Assembly (NCBI GenBank): GCA_026018925.1 | Contig: JAKSZU010000005.1 | Location: 19,020,779-19,084,778, forward strand | Direction: 5' to 3' | DNA: 64,000 nucleotides | DNA from: Tupaia tana | Lineage: Eukaryota > Chordata > Mammalia > Scandentia > Tupaiidae | Shown here: positions 11,346 to 23,604 of the stretch, piece after piece | How the letters are laid out: each line of letters begins with the position of its first letter | Numbering within the stretch: the first letter of the stretch is position 1 | Made by a program: the position numbers and the translations under genes | Notes under the pieces: generated by a model | What the model was told of the DNA's origin: nothing | What the model saw: the letters and a program-made list of their open reading frames with translations, nothing else | Database searches by the model: none

Positions 11346-11504
11346 TGCTGTGAGCCACTAAGTCACGTCTTCAAAGTGTGGCCCATCAGCACCCTTGGGG
11401 TGGTTCCCCATCCCACCGAGGCTTCCCAAGCTGCTCTGGAAGTGCTAGGTTTCCTGTGGTGACTACCTCAGAGGACACGGAGGAACGAACTCTGAAGTCA
11501 TGTG

Positions 11505-11680
11505 TGGGATCTGAATCTCAGTCCCACAGTTTACTAGCTAAATATCTGTGGGGAAGACTTAACCTTTCTGTGCTTCTGCTTCCTCATCCATAAAATAAGA
11601 ACAACAGTGGTACCCACTTCATGCCACTGTGAGAGCAGATGGCAGTTAGTGGGAATTGAAGGTATTACTGCTATTATTCT
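11505..11680 (+). repeat. MIR fragment (sense)
   Basis: Sense MIR core: 'actagctaaatatctgtggg', 'aacctttctgtgcttctgct', 'cctcatccataaaataagaa'. A second MIR lies in the opposite orientation 160 bp to the left. Confidence 0.8.
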
Positions 11681-11842
11681 TATAAAAGGAAAGGCTGTTG
11701 GTTCCTACCCTACCCTGTCAACCAAAGAGATCCACCTGCATTTGTTTTGGAAACTAAACTTCACTTAAAGAAAACAATGCTTTGTATTAATAAAAATAAA
11801 TAAATAGCAGTAAAGTTTAAGTAACACCACAAGACACTTTAC

Positions 11843-12023
11843 CGGTATCACTGAAATCTATGAATTCTTTTGATAGAAGGTTAGTAAGAAGTTCCATAAT
11901 GAGAAGCAGGTCTTGATATTGCTCTTCTTCAGCTGTAACATCTATTCTTTGCCGCCCTAAATTATTCTTAGAATAAACTTGCAACAAAGTAAGGCAGGCT
12001 TCATATAAATTCATAGCTTTGGA
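11843..12023 (-). CDS. XPO4: XPO4 coding exon (residues ~873-932)
   Basis: 181 bp. It starts SKAMNLYEAC in phase 0 and ends EFIDFSDT plus G of a split aspartate. Acceptor CTTTCAG, donor GTAAAG. It contains a charged AEEEQYQ segment and leucine-rich helices typical of HEAT repeats. Confidence 0.97.
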
Positions 12024-12385
12024 CTGAAAGAAAACATGCACAGATTATGTTATCTGGTAGAATCTAGCTGGGAAACACACACAGATATTAGAGGTAAAAA
12101 TATGATCTAAATAAAGTTACCCTAATTTCTAGTAACACCTCTAGTCTTTATTTTATATTATATTAAAACAGTAATAAAAAGCATATTTTATTAAAAATAA
12201 GATGTTTGAAATATTAGCCCTTTAACAACAATACAATTTTAGGTCCATAATTTATTCAACATGCTTTCCTCTGAATTATGAGTTCTTTTCAAAAGCCTTT
12301 TTGAAAAATCTTTTAGAGGAATAAAAATAGAGTAGAAATTTTTAGAAAGTTTTATCCTGAAGGAATAAGATGAGAAAGTACTCAC

Positions 12386-12679
12386 CTCTCCAAGATAGCA
12401 TATCTGTTTATGTGCAACTTCAACAAAAACTTCTATAATGAGATTGACAGTCTCTGGAGTATTTTTATAAACTTCCATCAACCCAATGCAATTGGTAAGG
12501 AAGTCCATTAAAAAATTAAAAAGGATTGCTACATTGTCAATCTGGGTAGCCTCAGCGATGCCACACAGTGCCTCTAGCGTGGTAGTGATTTCCTGCTTGA
12601 CTTCCTCTTGCTGACACATTTGTTGGAAGTTTTCTTGGTTTATTACTCTTAAGAATCGCTGCTGAAGTGGTTGAAGAAC
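12386..12679 (-). CDS. XPO4: XPO4 coding exon (residues ~775-872)
   Basis: The largest exon in the window, 98 codons, phase 0 at both ends. It starts VLQPLQQRFL and ends QICYLGE. Acceptor TTTTTATAG, donor GTGAGT (strong). It encodes several amphipathic helices (NVAILFNFLM, TVNLIIEVFV), as expected for HEAT repeats. Confidence 0.97.
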
Positions 12680-13032
12680 CTATAAAAACAAAGCATGAAT
12701 TATTCTAAAAGTTCATTTCACAATATAAAGGTAGATATTGACTTTGCAAAACATTTGTAATTGTTGGAGGCAAGACAAGCTCAGAAAACAAAGAATACAT
12801 GAGGCACACATCATATGCCCTGATCTGAAGCTTATCCTTACTTCTGACACACAGAAAGATGGACTCACATTCCTTCCAAGCCCAGCACAATACTGTCATC
12901 TTTTTTTTTTCCCTTTCCCCAACTCCTGGCATACAGGTGAGTCTTACTCTGTGTAGTCTACTCTTATTCATGAGCATACCATCTTAATTTTATTTACCAC
13001 TGTCCACATGATAATAACCTTATTTAAGCTAG

Positions 13033-13200
13033 AAATACAGGGGTTGGCAGGTGGTGTCGTAGTTAAGGGCACTGGACTCCTGCATGGCCCACTGCAGTTC
13101 GAGTCCTGGACCTGGTGGCTTGCCTTTTCTCTCTCTCTCTGTCCCTCTCTGGTCAAATTAAAATAAGTAAATAAAAATCAAATAATTCTTAAAAAAAACA
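13033..13200 (+). repeat. tRNA-headed SINE, short form
   Basis: Plus-strand copy: 'ggggttggcaggtggtgtcg', B box GTTCGAGTCC, 'ggtggcttgcc', CT-rich body, then 'tctggtcaaattaaaataag' and an A-rich tail. Confidence 0.88.
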
Positions 13201-13424
13201 AAAAAACAAAAACAAACAAACAAGAAAACCCAGCAACTAGAAATATAAAGCCAACCTGGTTTTCCTCGGTTCCAAAGTCACAGACCTACCTAATTCTGTC
13301 ACTGTGGCCCTTCTTACACGTGCAGAGCATTCTAGACCCAGGACTGCAGGCTGACAACCTACATAGGCTAGTAACCTTTGGCCCCTGATTTAAAGCATAT
13401 TATATAATATGGCCATGGTGGTGG

Positions 13425-14130
13425 TTATGGCTTAAAATGTGCCCCCTAGAAGTTCCTACGTGAAGGACCAGCTCCACAGTGCAGCGGCTAACTGCTATGC
13501 ACTGGGAGCAGATCCCACATGGCTGACTGCAGCTCACATCCCAGTCGCAGTGGCTGGAAACACACTGGGTGCATATGCACATGCCCAAAATCTTGACTGG
13601 AAGGAGGAATGGAGAAAAAAGGACATTACCAAACCCCATGGAGGGTGAAGGGGTATCTTTCCTCTTTCTATAGTGAATGCACATTCCCTCTGGCAACAAT
13701 AATGAAAACTTGAAAAAAAATTTGCACGTGGAAATCTAAAACCCTAGCAACTTTAGAAAATTACCTTATTTGAAAAGTAAGGCCATTGCAGATGTAATGA
13801 GTTAAGATGAGGTCCTATTGGAATAAGGTAGGCCCCTCATCCCATGCAATGGTACCTTATAAATAGGGCAAGTCTGGATGCAAACACGCTCAGGGAGAAA
13901 ACCATGTGAAAATGAAGTGCACACAGGCTGATGAGGCCACAAATCAAGGAACACCAAAAACCACCAGAAGTCACAGATCTTCTAAGTCAGTCCTCAGAAC
14001 GAACTAACTCTGCCACCACCTTATACTTGCAAGCTCTATAACTATAAGACAAATTTATGTTTTTGAAGACATGAAGTTTGTGGTATTTTGTTACAGCAGC
14101 TCTAAGAAACAAAGACAATGATACAGTGGT
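13425..14130 (+). mobile_element. MaLR-type LTR (MLT1-like), interrupted by a SINE
   Basis: Left part 13425-13462 and right part about 13725-14130 match the MaLR pattern: 'gtaaggccattgcagatgta', 'agttaagatgaggtcctatt', 'ggcccctcatcccatg', and an end with 'gtttgtggtattttgttaca'. A SINE splits it. Confidence 0.6.
13463..13724 (+). repeat. tRNA-headed SINE, long form, older, inside the LTR
   Basis: Plus-strand copy: 'ggaccagctccacagtgcag' head, 'catgcccaaaatcttgactg', CT body, 'ccctctggcaacaataat' end and A tail. The 'ctggcaa' ending marks an older branch than the 'tatagcaaaa' copies. Confidence 0.82.
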
Positions 14131-14184
14131 TAATTTGTATCTCCTTATTAAAGAGGGAAATGTTTCACTGATATTTCTTTCTTT

Positions 14185-14425
14185 CTTCTTCTTTTTAAAA
14201 GGCCTTTCCATCAGGCGCAAGCACTCTTCCGAGAGAGACAGTGAGAGGGAAAGTGAGAAATCACCCCCAGAGGGGATGGTCATGCCACAATCCATTATCC
14301 TCCTGGGATTTGGGGCATGCGAACACATAAGCCTGGCACAATTTTCAAGCCTCCAGGTCCAGGACTCAAACTATACTTGGCCAAGTGAGAGTCCAATGCC
14401 TTAACTATTACACCAACTGCCGACG
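14185..14425 (-). repeat. tRNA-headed SINE, long form
   Basis: Reverse-strand copy from 'aggcctttccatcaggcgca' through 'gaaatcacccccagagggga', to head end 'caccaactgccgac'. Confidence 0.85.
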
Positions 14426-14462
14426 TCATAAAGCAGTATTAAAAAAAAAAAAAAATCAGTGA

Positions 14463-14640
14463 GGGGCCAGGATGTGGTGTGGAGGTTAAGGTGCTGAACT
14501 CCCACATGGCTCACAGTGGCTTGAGTCCCAGACCTGATGGCTTGCTTTCTCACTTTCCCTTTCTTTTTTGCTTTGTCCTTCTCTGGTGAATTCAAATAAT
14601 AATAATAATAATAAATACAATTAGATAAATAATCCTCCAA
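14463..14640 (+). repeat. tRNA-headed SINE, short form
   Basis: Plus-strand copy: 'gaggggccaggatgtggtgt' head, 'gatggcttgctttctcac', CT body, 'ttctctggtgaattcaaa' and an AATAATAAT tail. Confidence 0.88.
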
Positions 14641-14659
14641 AAAGTATTGCTTCATAACA

Positions 14660-14894
14660 TATTTATTTATTTTTAGTTGGTTATAGGGATTGTATCCTTG
14701 CCAGAGAGACAGAAAGAAAGGGAAAGTGAGAACCCCCCCCCATGGGATGGCCTTGCAGCTATCCCTTCTCCACTTTGGGCATACACACACATGCACCTGC
14801 ATGATTTTCAAGCCACTAGGTCCAGGGCTCGAACCAGAAAGTAGGCCTTGTGGGATCCAGCCACCTTAACCTCCACGCCACCTGCTGACCCCAA
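14660..14894 (-). repeat. tRNA-headed SINE, long form
   Basis: Reverse-strand copy: 'ggttatagggattgtatcct', C run near 14733, 'gccactaggtccagggctcg', head end 'cacctgctgacccc'. It abuts the L1 fragment to its right. Confidence 0.85.
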
Positions 14895-15470
14895 AACATT
14901 TATTTTAAAATTCCTTAACATACGGTCCAGTAATTCTACTCTGGGGTATATATATCCTAAAGAACCGAAAACAGGAGTCAAACAGATTTCTGTAAACCAG
15001 TGTTCATAGCCGAAACCATTCACAGTAGCTACAAGGTGAGAACACCCCATGTGTTGTGCAATACACAGAAATATACTACATATTATATACACTTTATATC
15101 CACACAATGGATTATTATTTAGCCTTAAAAAGGAAAGAAATTCTGGGGCTGGCAGGCAACATGATGTTGAGACACTGGATTCTCACATGGCTGACTGCAG
15201 TTCAAGTCCCAGATGCGGCAGCCTGAAAAATCACAAATAAATAGATAAATAAATAAATAAATGTATGTTTAAAAAAAGAAGAAATTCTGACTCTTGTAAC
15301 AACCTGGGTGAACCCTAAAGACATTATGCTAAATGACATAAGCCACGTGCAAAAGGATGAATACTGTATATGTCTACTTATAAGAGGTACCTACATTAGT
15401 CAAACTCAAGAGTTAGAAAGTAGAATGGCGGTTAATGAAGACTTAATATACCTATTAAGATGATCATTTG
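14895..15470 (+). mobile_element. L1 3' region (ORF2 end), interrupted by a SINE
   Basis: It matches the L1 ORF2 C-terminal region: 'acggtccagtaattctactc', 'ttcatagccgaaaccattca', 'cacacaatggattattattt', and, after the SINE, 'aacctgggtgaaccctaaag' and 'aaatgacataagccacgtgc'. It is full of stops and inactive. Confidence 0.82.
15146..15282 (+). repeat. tRNA-headed SINE, short head-only form
   Basis: Head 'ggggctggcaggcaacatga', 'gttcaagtcccagatgcggc', then an AAATAAATA tail with the CT body missing. TSD AGAAATTCTG is on both sides within the L1, which reads through once the insert is removed. Confidence 0.85.
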
Positions 15471-15696
15471 AGTTAGGGGGAGAACATGCTTCAAATACAG
15501 AACACTTGATAGTCAATGTCATTATAGGAATATACAGACAACATAATAAGCTTCAACTTATTCAATAGGAGGAAAATGTATAAAAAAGCTGTCACCGAAA
15601 TGTTTATGTCTCCATAAATTATTTTATGGAAACACACAGATGAAGCAACTCCAGGGTTACACCAGCAGTTGTAACCAAAATAGAGACAAATATTAC

Positions 15697-15871
15697 CTCT
15701 GTCCAGTATTGCTGTTTGGTTTCTGTGTCCATATGTGCAAAACCTCCCAAGACTAGAGCTTTCATCAGCGTCCTCTGCACAGGACTTGACAGGAAATTTA
15801 GAGGTGGGCTTCGACTTGCAAACTGCTTAGCTAAGTTCCACCAATTTTCACACTGAATTACTAAATTTGCC
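15697..15871 (-). CDS. XPO4: XPO4 coding exon (residues ~717-774)
   Basis: 175 bp. It completes an arginine split AG|G, continues ANLVIQCENW and ends QQYWTE in phase 0. Acceptor CTTACAG, donor GTAATA. The 1342-bp upstream intron holds a MIR split by a SINE. Confidence 0.97.
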
Positions 15872-15974
15872 CTGTAAGTAAGATAACACGTAAAGTGTAT
15901 TACTTTCATTTTATACATACCAATAAGAGAAAAATTCAAGACAACTGGATTTAATTCATTTTAAAACACAGTAC

Positions 15975-16470
15975 AGTAAATTCAGCATAGACTTCGGAGT
16001 TACACAGCTTGCGATTAAATCCCACTACTTGTCTAACAGTGTAAAACTTTCTCTCTCTCTCTTTTTTTTTAAGAGAGATTTTTGCTATAGAATACATGCA
16101 CTTGCTAGAGAGACAGAAAGTGAAAAATCACCCCCTGGAGGGATGGCCACTGCACGATCCCTTCTTCTCCATTCTCCTCTCGGGATTTTGGGTACACACG
16201 CACATGTGCCCAGCCTGAGTTTTAAGACACTGCATCTGTGACTAGAACCACGATCGTCTGACTATGTGGGAGTCCAGCAATATAACCATTATACCACCTG
16301 TTGGTCCCTATTTACTGTCTCTTGATAATCAACTTTCTAATATGCAAAATAAGGATAACAACAGTAATAACATCCCTAAATCGCATGACTGAGATATGAT
16401 TAAATGATATACTGCATAGTATGAAGTGCTTACAACAGTACATAATATAATAATTAAATAAGTGGTAGTT
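15975..16470 (+). repeat. MIR, split by a younger SINE
   Basis: MIR sense core left of the SINE ('gacttcggagttacacagct', 'gcgattaaatcccactactt') and right of it ('aaaataaggataacaacagt', 'gattaaatgatatactgcat', 'gaagtgcttacaacagtaca'). Confidence 0.72.
16050..16309 (-). repeat. tRNA-headed SINE, long form, inserted in MIR
   Basis: Reverse-strand copy from the T/CT run through 'tttttgctatagaatacatg', 'gaaaaatcaccccctgga', to head end 'ccacctgttggtccct'. Confidence 0.87.
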
Positions 16471-16674
16471 AATGACGCAGCAATTTTTTTTTTATATATA
16501 GTAAGAAAAATGAAAACATTACCAGTATTTGCTGTAGAAAGTATGAAAAATTTTACTTTGTAACATCAGAATTTAAACTTTTTTTTTTCATTTAAAAAAT
16601 AGGAATCTAGTAAGAGACCTGGAAAATCAAGTGAGAATATTCTACAAAACAGTGTTTTTAAAGCTATAAATGAC

Positions 16675-16920
16675 TGGGACAGCTCAGTAGTACAGTGGCT
16701 AAGTCCTGTGCATGGGGAACAGGAACCCACTTGGCTGACCACGATTTATATCCATGCCCCACTGGCTTGAGAAACACTCTGGGCGCATGTACGTTCATGC
16801 CTCAAATCCTGCCAGGATAGAGAAACGGAGGAAAAAACGATTGTGGCACAAACACAACCATTGGAAGGTGTTTTCTCTTGCTCTCTGGTGAGTGCCCATA
16901 CATTGTGACAACAAAAAATG
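16675..16920 (+). repeat. tRNA-headed SINE, long form, older copy
   Basis: Plus-strand copy: 'gggacagctcagtagtacag' head, 'gcttgagaaacactctgggc', 'ctcttgctctctggtgagtg', and 'gacaacaaaaa' tail. Diverged. Confidence 0.78.
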
Positions 16921-17213
16921 ATAACATAGCAACTATAAATTACTAAGTAAATCTTATGTGTCACTTCTGGTTTTCTGGACGCTAAATCCTTGAACAGTCA
17001 GTGAAACCTCAATTATAACATGAGAAAGGCCCATTTACATTTGTAATAACGGTGCGATGTAGTTTTCAAAACACACCATTAAAACATGTTGGGTATATCT
17101 GAATTTAGGATTGGATAACTATTTGCCAGTGGATAAGATTACTCTAGAAAGCAAATTCAAATTACACACATGCATACACGTGCACATACAGTCTTCTGCT
17201 AATCATAGGTTAC

Positions 17214-17383
17214 CTTTCTCTTCTTTCCACCAAAGTGACAAGGAGCTGCACAGTGTCATTTGCCAGGTCCTGCTCACTACTCCAGACTGAGAGGTTACTG
17301 ATGACTTTTTGTAAGAGGTAGCCAATAATCCACTGAGAACCCTCTGTATCTGCTCCAAATGCTGTACTGAATGGCAGACTTAT
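17214..17383 (-). CDS. XPO4: XPO4 coding exon (residues ~660-715)
   Basis: 170 bp. It starts ISLPFSTAFG in phase 0 and ends LVTLVERRE plus AG of a split arginine. Acceptor CTCTTAAG, donor GTAACC. Confidence 0.96.
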
Positions 17384-17634
17384 CTTAAGAGAGAAAATAA
17401 TTTTTTAGGGTCAGAAAGAAAGGTCAGCAGAAAAAAATTCCATAGCCAAAAAAATCTCCAAACAAACTGAAATTAGCATCTAAGTCTGAAGCAGTATTAC
17501 TTCATATCAATTTTATTAACATATTCATTTCCTTGGTCCAAAAAAGACATCCTTAATACACTCATGTTTCCCAATTTGATCGTTAGGCAAACATTCATTA
17601 CTTTCATATTATTATTTTTAAAAGCACACAATTT

Positions 17635-17815
17635 TTTTAAAAAAAAGAATTAGTTTATTTAACTTTATTTAATTATTTATTTATTGTAATTTGACCAGAG
17701 AGGGACAGAGTGAGTGAGGGAAAGTGAGAAAACAAGCCTCCAGGCCCGGAGCTTGAACCACAGTCAGCTATGTGGTAGTGCAGCACCCTTAACCACCATG
17801 CCACCTACCGGCCCT
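17635..17815 (-). repeat. tRNA-headed SINE, short form
   Basis: Reverse-strand short form: TTTATTTA tail, 'tttgaccagagagggacag', 'cctccaggcccggagcttg', head end 'ccacctaccggccc'. Confidence 0.88.
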
Positions 17816-18096
17816 TACTTTCATATTATTAACACACTAACATATTTATGCCAAATTCAAGGATATAAATTAATCTATTCCAAAATACCGGTAACATAAA
17901 CAGAATCAAAAGTTCTCTAAGAAAAGCTATTAAGATAGCTTTTCATTCATGTAATACAGTTCTTGCCAACGTGAACAGTGTTACAACTCTTAAACGGTTA
18001 CATTTTGATGAGAAAATCACACACAAAAAATACTTCTGCTTGTAGGATTGCCATCATCATAAATTTATACAAAGTACAACAGTTTTACATTCTGAC

Positions 18097-18256
18097 CTGA
18101 TCATATAGTTTTTCATCCACCAGGAGATAGGTCTTTGCCCAGCGTTTTAGAAACCAAACAATATCTTTCCCCATTTGAGGGCTTAGTAGATGAGTGAGAT
18201 CTGCTCTTATTGCTCGAGATTCAACTTCTGAAACTCTTAGAACAGCAGATAACAGT
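18097..18256 (-). CDS. XPO4: XPO4 coding exon (residues ~607-659)
   Basis: 160 bp. It completes an arginine split AG|A, continues LLSAVLRVSE and ends VDEKLYDQ in phase 0. Acceptor CCTACAG, donor GTCAGA. The segment KDIVWFLKRW is a conserved-looking helix. Confidence 0.96.
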
Positions 18257-20395
18257 CTGTAGGCATAAAACAGAAGTCATTTATTCTTTTATTTATTTAG
18301 TGGTTGTCTAACCATATTTTTTCCCTTAAAAGTCCTTTTCAGTTTCTCAACTCATTGGATTTAGGCCAGCCTATCCTCGAAAATTCCAACAGAGTTGTAG
18401 ACAAATGCTCCATATTATTTCTGATCTTTGGAGACAAGACAAAGGAAAGGAAGAGAGTCAATGTTCGAAACATCCTTCCGTTGAAGCTGTAATGCATGTG
18501 CAATCTCAGAATTACTGTCTAAAAACATTTTATTTTATTGAGAATGGAGAAAAATATAAAATTAAACACTCAGAGTACATCCCAAATTCTTTCGGCACTC
18601 CATCACAACATAAAACGCCTCTGGTTGGCAGGGTTTGCGTTTTTACATCACGGTCACGTCATGGCGTAAGAGCTGGGAACTGACTTACCTAGAATGTTTG
18701 GAAGATTGAGCCTTGTCTCCAAATCGGATAGTTCTTATTTCCTATTAAACTTGATTCTCAATGGCATTTTAAAATAAAAGTCTTGCTAGAAAGATGACCC
18801 GCATTAGTGTACATATTTTGTCCTTTCCTATACTTCATAATTCACATGGCTGTGAATGATATGTAGATAAAAGTAAAAAGGTCTTTGTTTCGGGGAGGGC
18901 TGGAGGGATATCGGCTATGGTATTTATTTGACTTTGGCCAAAAGCCAAAGAAGCAAAGGGTGCAATGGCAAGAATGCATTATAACATCATTTAATGAACC
19001 CTAGTCCCCCCACAAGACAGGAATTCTAAATCACCACAATGTGGCTTCTGCTGCCTTCCTCAATGCTCTTAAGAAGACTGAAACGAACTCAGGGTGATGA
19101 AATCACACGGACATGTCTCAGTTCTTCATACGACTGGTCCTCAGAAGGACTCGACACTAGGGCTCTGCCCTTTCTCATAACAAATTCCATCCCTCAGCCT
19201 CCCTGTCCTGCACTCCCCGCAGGCCCAGTCTCTGCTGCTGTTCTTCAGTCTTTAGGGCAGCCTCCTGTTTTTCTGACCTTTAGATGTGGAGGTTTTTCAA
19301 GGCTCTACTCCAGAATCTCTTTTCACTATCCACATACTTCTCACCACCAGAGCTCAAACTTAAAAAATTTATTTTAGAGGGTAGAAAAACAAAATGAACA
19401 AACAAAAAACCCCAACAATCTCACAATGTTGAGCTATCAGATTGTTCCCATAAGGTTAAGTGTTTTAAAATATTTCCAACCCATCAGAATTAGAAACAAA
19501 ATGATTATATTATACTTGAAATTTATGCTTTGAAATTTAAATATCCTAGGGTTCTGCTATCTATCATTGTCCACTTGAAATGTAAACATGTTTTTCTTAT
19601 TTTTATTTCAATTTCATTTCCCCAAAGAACATTATCCCAATATACATTTATGCTCAATTATTTTACTGATTATTATATATATTCTGACACAAACGTCTAC
19701 ATATTGAAAGATGAATTTCATCAATTACCAATAATTATATGACTATATGGTCTAAAAAATATCTTCTGAATTGAGTTATCATAATACTGAAAAGTACACG
19801 ACTGAACAAAACATAATACATTTAAATAAATAATTAAACATAAAAATTTTATGCATCACTTAGATTAATGTAGCAGGGTTTGTTTTTCCCACTAATTTCA
19901 TGTACCCGTGAATAAATATTACTTATAGCCAGAGTGAGCTAGTGTTGCGTGTGCTTGGTTCCTATTTTCATTGTAACAGATATAAGCACTGAGATAACAT
20001 TCTCATAAACGAACAAGCAGTATTTTTAAGACAGCAGGGTCACCCATTCTTAGAGCTTCTTCCTAGATCCAGCATAGGAAGTTATTATTAATGGTTTCTT
20101 AGCTGGTGACCTTATTAGGTCCTCTTCAATGTTATTTAAAGCAAAAGACTGAAACCCCTGACTGAAGGCTCACTGTATCCTTCTTCATTCACTGGGCCCA
20201 CACCACACCATGTAGAACTGTCCCTTTCACAGAGCAAGGGAGAGCACTGTAGGCAGATCCAAGAGGGTCCAGAGAACCTTTCTCTATTCCTTGCCCTCTC
20301 CCTGGTACCATATCCAGCCAGTTAGTGGAGGCCTGGAGAGCTGCCTCTGAAAGGCCTCTCAACACAAGGGCCTCCTTGCACCTACCTTCATGCCA
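18257..20395. other. SINE-free intron stretch, nothing recognised
   Basis: Left part of the 4.8-kb intron between the exons at 18097 and 23034. No tRNA-SINE copies are present, in contrast to most other introns here. No exon-like segment that fits XPO4 and no named repeat could be supported. Confidence 0.6.
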
Positions 20396-20850
20396 AGACT
20401 ACACATGAAAATGCTTCCTAACTTGCCTGTCATCCACAAATCTGCAGTAGATTGACATTTCTAAAACAATTTGATCGGTTCGCTTCCCTACGTCAATTCC
20501 TTCGATCGTTTTCACTCTGACCTCACTAGCTCCACCCACAGTGCCCCTTCCTCCCTTCCCATGTCTCTTCTTTTTACCAGGCTCCCACCCCTCTGCCACA
20601 TACTGCCATCCCAAACTTGCTCTCCCTGGGAGCCATACTCACCCTATGCTACTGTCACTGCCTGCAACACTCCTCGCACTCCTCTAACTTGGCAAACTCC
20701 TACTCATCCTTCAGGTGTCAGTTTAAATGCCACCTCTTCCAAGGGGCCCCCTCTCGAGCCCTCCTCTGCCGGTACGTGAACCCAGATTCTCCTATACCAC
20801 TTGTCACTGCATCCTCAGGACTTGGCACAAAGGGGAGTCTAAGAAATAAT
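20396..20850 (+). mobile_element. L2 3' region fragment
   Basis: L2-like text: 'aatttgatcggttcgcttcc', then 'ctactcatccttcaggtgtc', 'agtttaaatgccacctcttc', 'aaggggccccctctcgagcc' and 'ccacttgtcactgcatcctc'. Ancient and inactive. Confidence 0.75.
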
Positions 20851-21034
20851 TTTTTTAATTCAAAGAAATTTTAATTGTTGTTATTTCAAGATTCATACCT
20901 TAATCCTATTTCGAATTCTCAAGCATGCTATTTAGAAGTATTTTATATTTCATTCAGCACTCACAGTTCCCCACATTTTCTAAATCAGCCCTGATTTCAT
21001 TTACATTTAGATACAACATCAGCACCGTAATTCC

Positions 21035-21725
21035 AACAAAGCTTTATCGAATGCCTCATGGCCTCTACTGCCGTCACTGGCATCTGGACCACCATCCTCT
21101 CTCTCAGGTTACTGCAACAAGCCTCACACCTGGTCTCCCTGCTCCGATCCAATGCAGCAGTCACAGCAACCTTTTTAACAGGTAAGTATTCTTCCGCTCA
21201 AAACCGTACAGCAGCCCCCATTTCATTCCCAGCAAAAGCCAAAGATATTACAAAGGGCTAAAAACCTTGTCTGATTTCCCTCTATTTTCCTAACTCTGTT
21301 CAACCCACAAGGGCATTCTTGCAGTTCCTTGAACATACCAGGCATACCCAGGTCCTTTCATTAGCGTTTTAAATTGCTTGGAATGCTCTTACTCCTGGCC
21401 TCCCCAGGCATCCCCAAGACCTTCGTGGTCAAGTGTGCTCCCAAGTCACCTTCTAAATAAAGCCTCCACTGCTCACACTACTGAAAACTGTAACAACCCT
21501 GAAGTCTGCAATCCTGATCCCCTTACCCTGCTTAGCTCTTTATCCACAGCACTGAGGGTCTTCTAACACAATGCACATTTTGCATATGCATAAGGTCTAA
21601 AGAGGGAAGGGGACTTTTGTCTTGTTTTGGTTTGGTCATTATTTTGAATAGTTTGTTCCCAAACATCTAGAACAGTACCTGGTATATAGTAGGTACTCAA
21701 AAATTATTTGTTAAGTGATAGCTTC
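21035..21725 (+). mobile_element. L2 fragment, including the 3' terminus
   Basis: L2-like: 'ccaccatcctctctctcagg', 'acctggtctccctgctccga', 'ttgcttggaatgctcttact', and the terminal 'agaacagtacctggtatata' followed by 'gtaggtactcaaaaattatt'. Probably one old insertion, possibly linked to the fragment at 20.4 kb. Confidence 0.72.
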
Positions 21726-23033
21726 TCCAAGAAATGTAAACTATTTCTTTAGTCAAACAACAAAAGTTTCTCCCATATAGAATTCAGTTTAATATTAATT
21801 CTTTGGATTTAAAAAATGGCAATTTCCCCCCCAACCCTCCATAGTCTGTGCTCTCAAATACTAAAATGCTTTGCTCTGTACTGATACCTGAGACTAGCAA
21901 CAATAGGAAAAGCACTCAAAATACAAGGAAAGCATTTCATGGAATTTTCCATTATTTTTGAAGGCACTACCCAGTTAAGAAGTATGACAATATTCAACAT
22001 GCAGTATCCTGAAATGAAGTGCCTGTGAAATTTTCACCACAAACCAAACAAAGGAAAAAAACATCGATTTTCAGTAATCCCAAAAGGAAGATATAGAACC
22101 TTTTCAATAGAATATTGATATTTTATTTCAAACAAGAAAATACAACAATATAGAAAATAAATTCCCAAACATTTCTTTAATATCAACTTAATATTTCAAT
22201 TTTAAAAAGATTCTTATTGCACAAGTTTAAATGACATTCATATATTTTTGCATTAAAAAAAGAATGAATGGGACAGCAAGCATCCTGTTTGAATTATTCA
22301 TTTTACAGTTGATAAAAACCAATTTTATTATCATTACTAACATTTCTGTCTGCAACCCAAATTTAAAGGTCAAAATATTGAAATTTACAATACTGCTTTC
22401 AAATTCATGTTTAAGAGCATATTTTTTTCCAGTTTATCCCTCCTTAACTCACTATTAAGAATTAACAAAAAATTTTTCCATTACTATTTGGAAGATTTTA
22501 GAAAGTCAATTCCTTTTTGCAGAATTTGCTGTCTGATAATGCTCCTGACAGGGCTATTGAGTTTCACATACTCCAGATAAATATTTCCATGTTATAAGAA
22601 TTACAGAAAGCTGTTGAAACATAGTTTCAGCTTTTATGAACAATAAATAACTGTTAATGTTCATCTAGGTTCTAAGAACCTCAAGTTCTTTCTTTCCTCC
22701 ATTCGGGGGTGCCTGTAATACACTGCTTTCTGATGGACAAGCATTAAGTACATAGTATATTAGACCAAAGCTTTTCCAAGTCTGTGTTCAGAATAATTTT
22801 ACATTAGTTTTCTTCAGTGCTGGATATAGCTGCCAATTCTCAATTCTCCCTAGAGTGGCACTGCCTAAATACGCTGAATCCTCGCCATCCTTGTGTATTT
22901 CAAGGCTTCTCCAAGTTTCCCTTTTTCTTGTGTTTCCGATTCACAACGTGTCTATCAATCCAGTCATCTCCCCATCAACTCAGAATTATAAACAGTATAA
23001 ATTACAAGAGCACAGCTATAGAGTTCATATTAC
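21726..23033. other. intron, AT-rich, nothing recognised
   Basis: The right part of the same 4.8-kb intron has no SINE or exon that I can support. Confidence 0.5.
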
Positions 23034-23211
23034 CTAATCACAGAATCTGTTCTGTTGTACCCTGGGATGGAAGAAGCCTTTTCTCCTGGAGATCCCAAAA
23101 TTTGAAGTGTTGTATTAATGTCAACTTCAGATGAATGCTTAATGGAATATTCCATTATTTCTGGAGGTATTAGCGGAGTCTCTCCCTGAGTATCATCAGC
23201 TAAGAGGTAGC
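23034..23211 (-). CDS. XPO4: XPO4 coding exon (residues ~548-605)
   Basis: 178 bp. It completes a glycine split G|GC, continues YLLADDTQGE and ends NRTDSVI plus AG of a split arginine. Acceptor CTGAAG, donor GTAATA. It carries a low-complexity, probably loop-forming part rich in S, G and P (LGSPGEKASS). No frame breaks. Confidence 0.96.
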
Positions 23212-23604
23212 CTTCAGTTTAAAAAAAATTAAAAATGAACACTTAACAAATCTACATTAATCAAACGGTACTATAAATGTTTTCAGTTTTATCTGATTTA
23301 TATACATCATATAAGTTGATGTAAATTATAAATGTTAATCTGTTCATTTCAATTTGATGAGAAGAAACTGTCCATCTCCCAGACAACCCTCAAAACTGCA
23401 GAAAAGGACAAATGTTTTATTCACCAATTTTATAATCCATAGTGACATGTAGGCTTTTAAATCTATCTTTTAATAATTTTCAGTAATATATAAAGTTTAA
23501 TAGGAATTTCGCTATTATCTGTACCAGAAGTCAATATTGGGGAATGTGCATCTTCAAAAGTTGAGATTTTTCTACTGATTATTAAAACACAGAAACACTA
23601 AAGA

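Noticed and set aside
18925-18960. Small palindrome CTTTGGC-CAAAA-GCCAAAG as a regulatory hairpin
   Set aside because: A 7-bp stem is too short to be meaningful in 64 kb, and there is no context for function.
20399-21566. Several overlapping open frames in a GC-richer patch
   Set aside because: The nucleotide sequence matches L2 3' regions, so the frames are remnants or chance.
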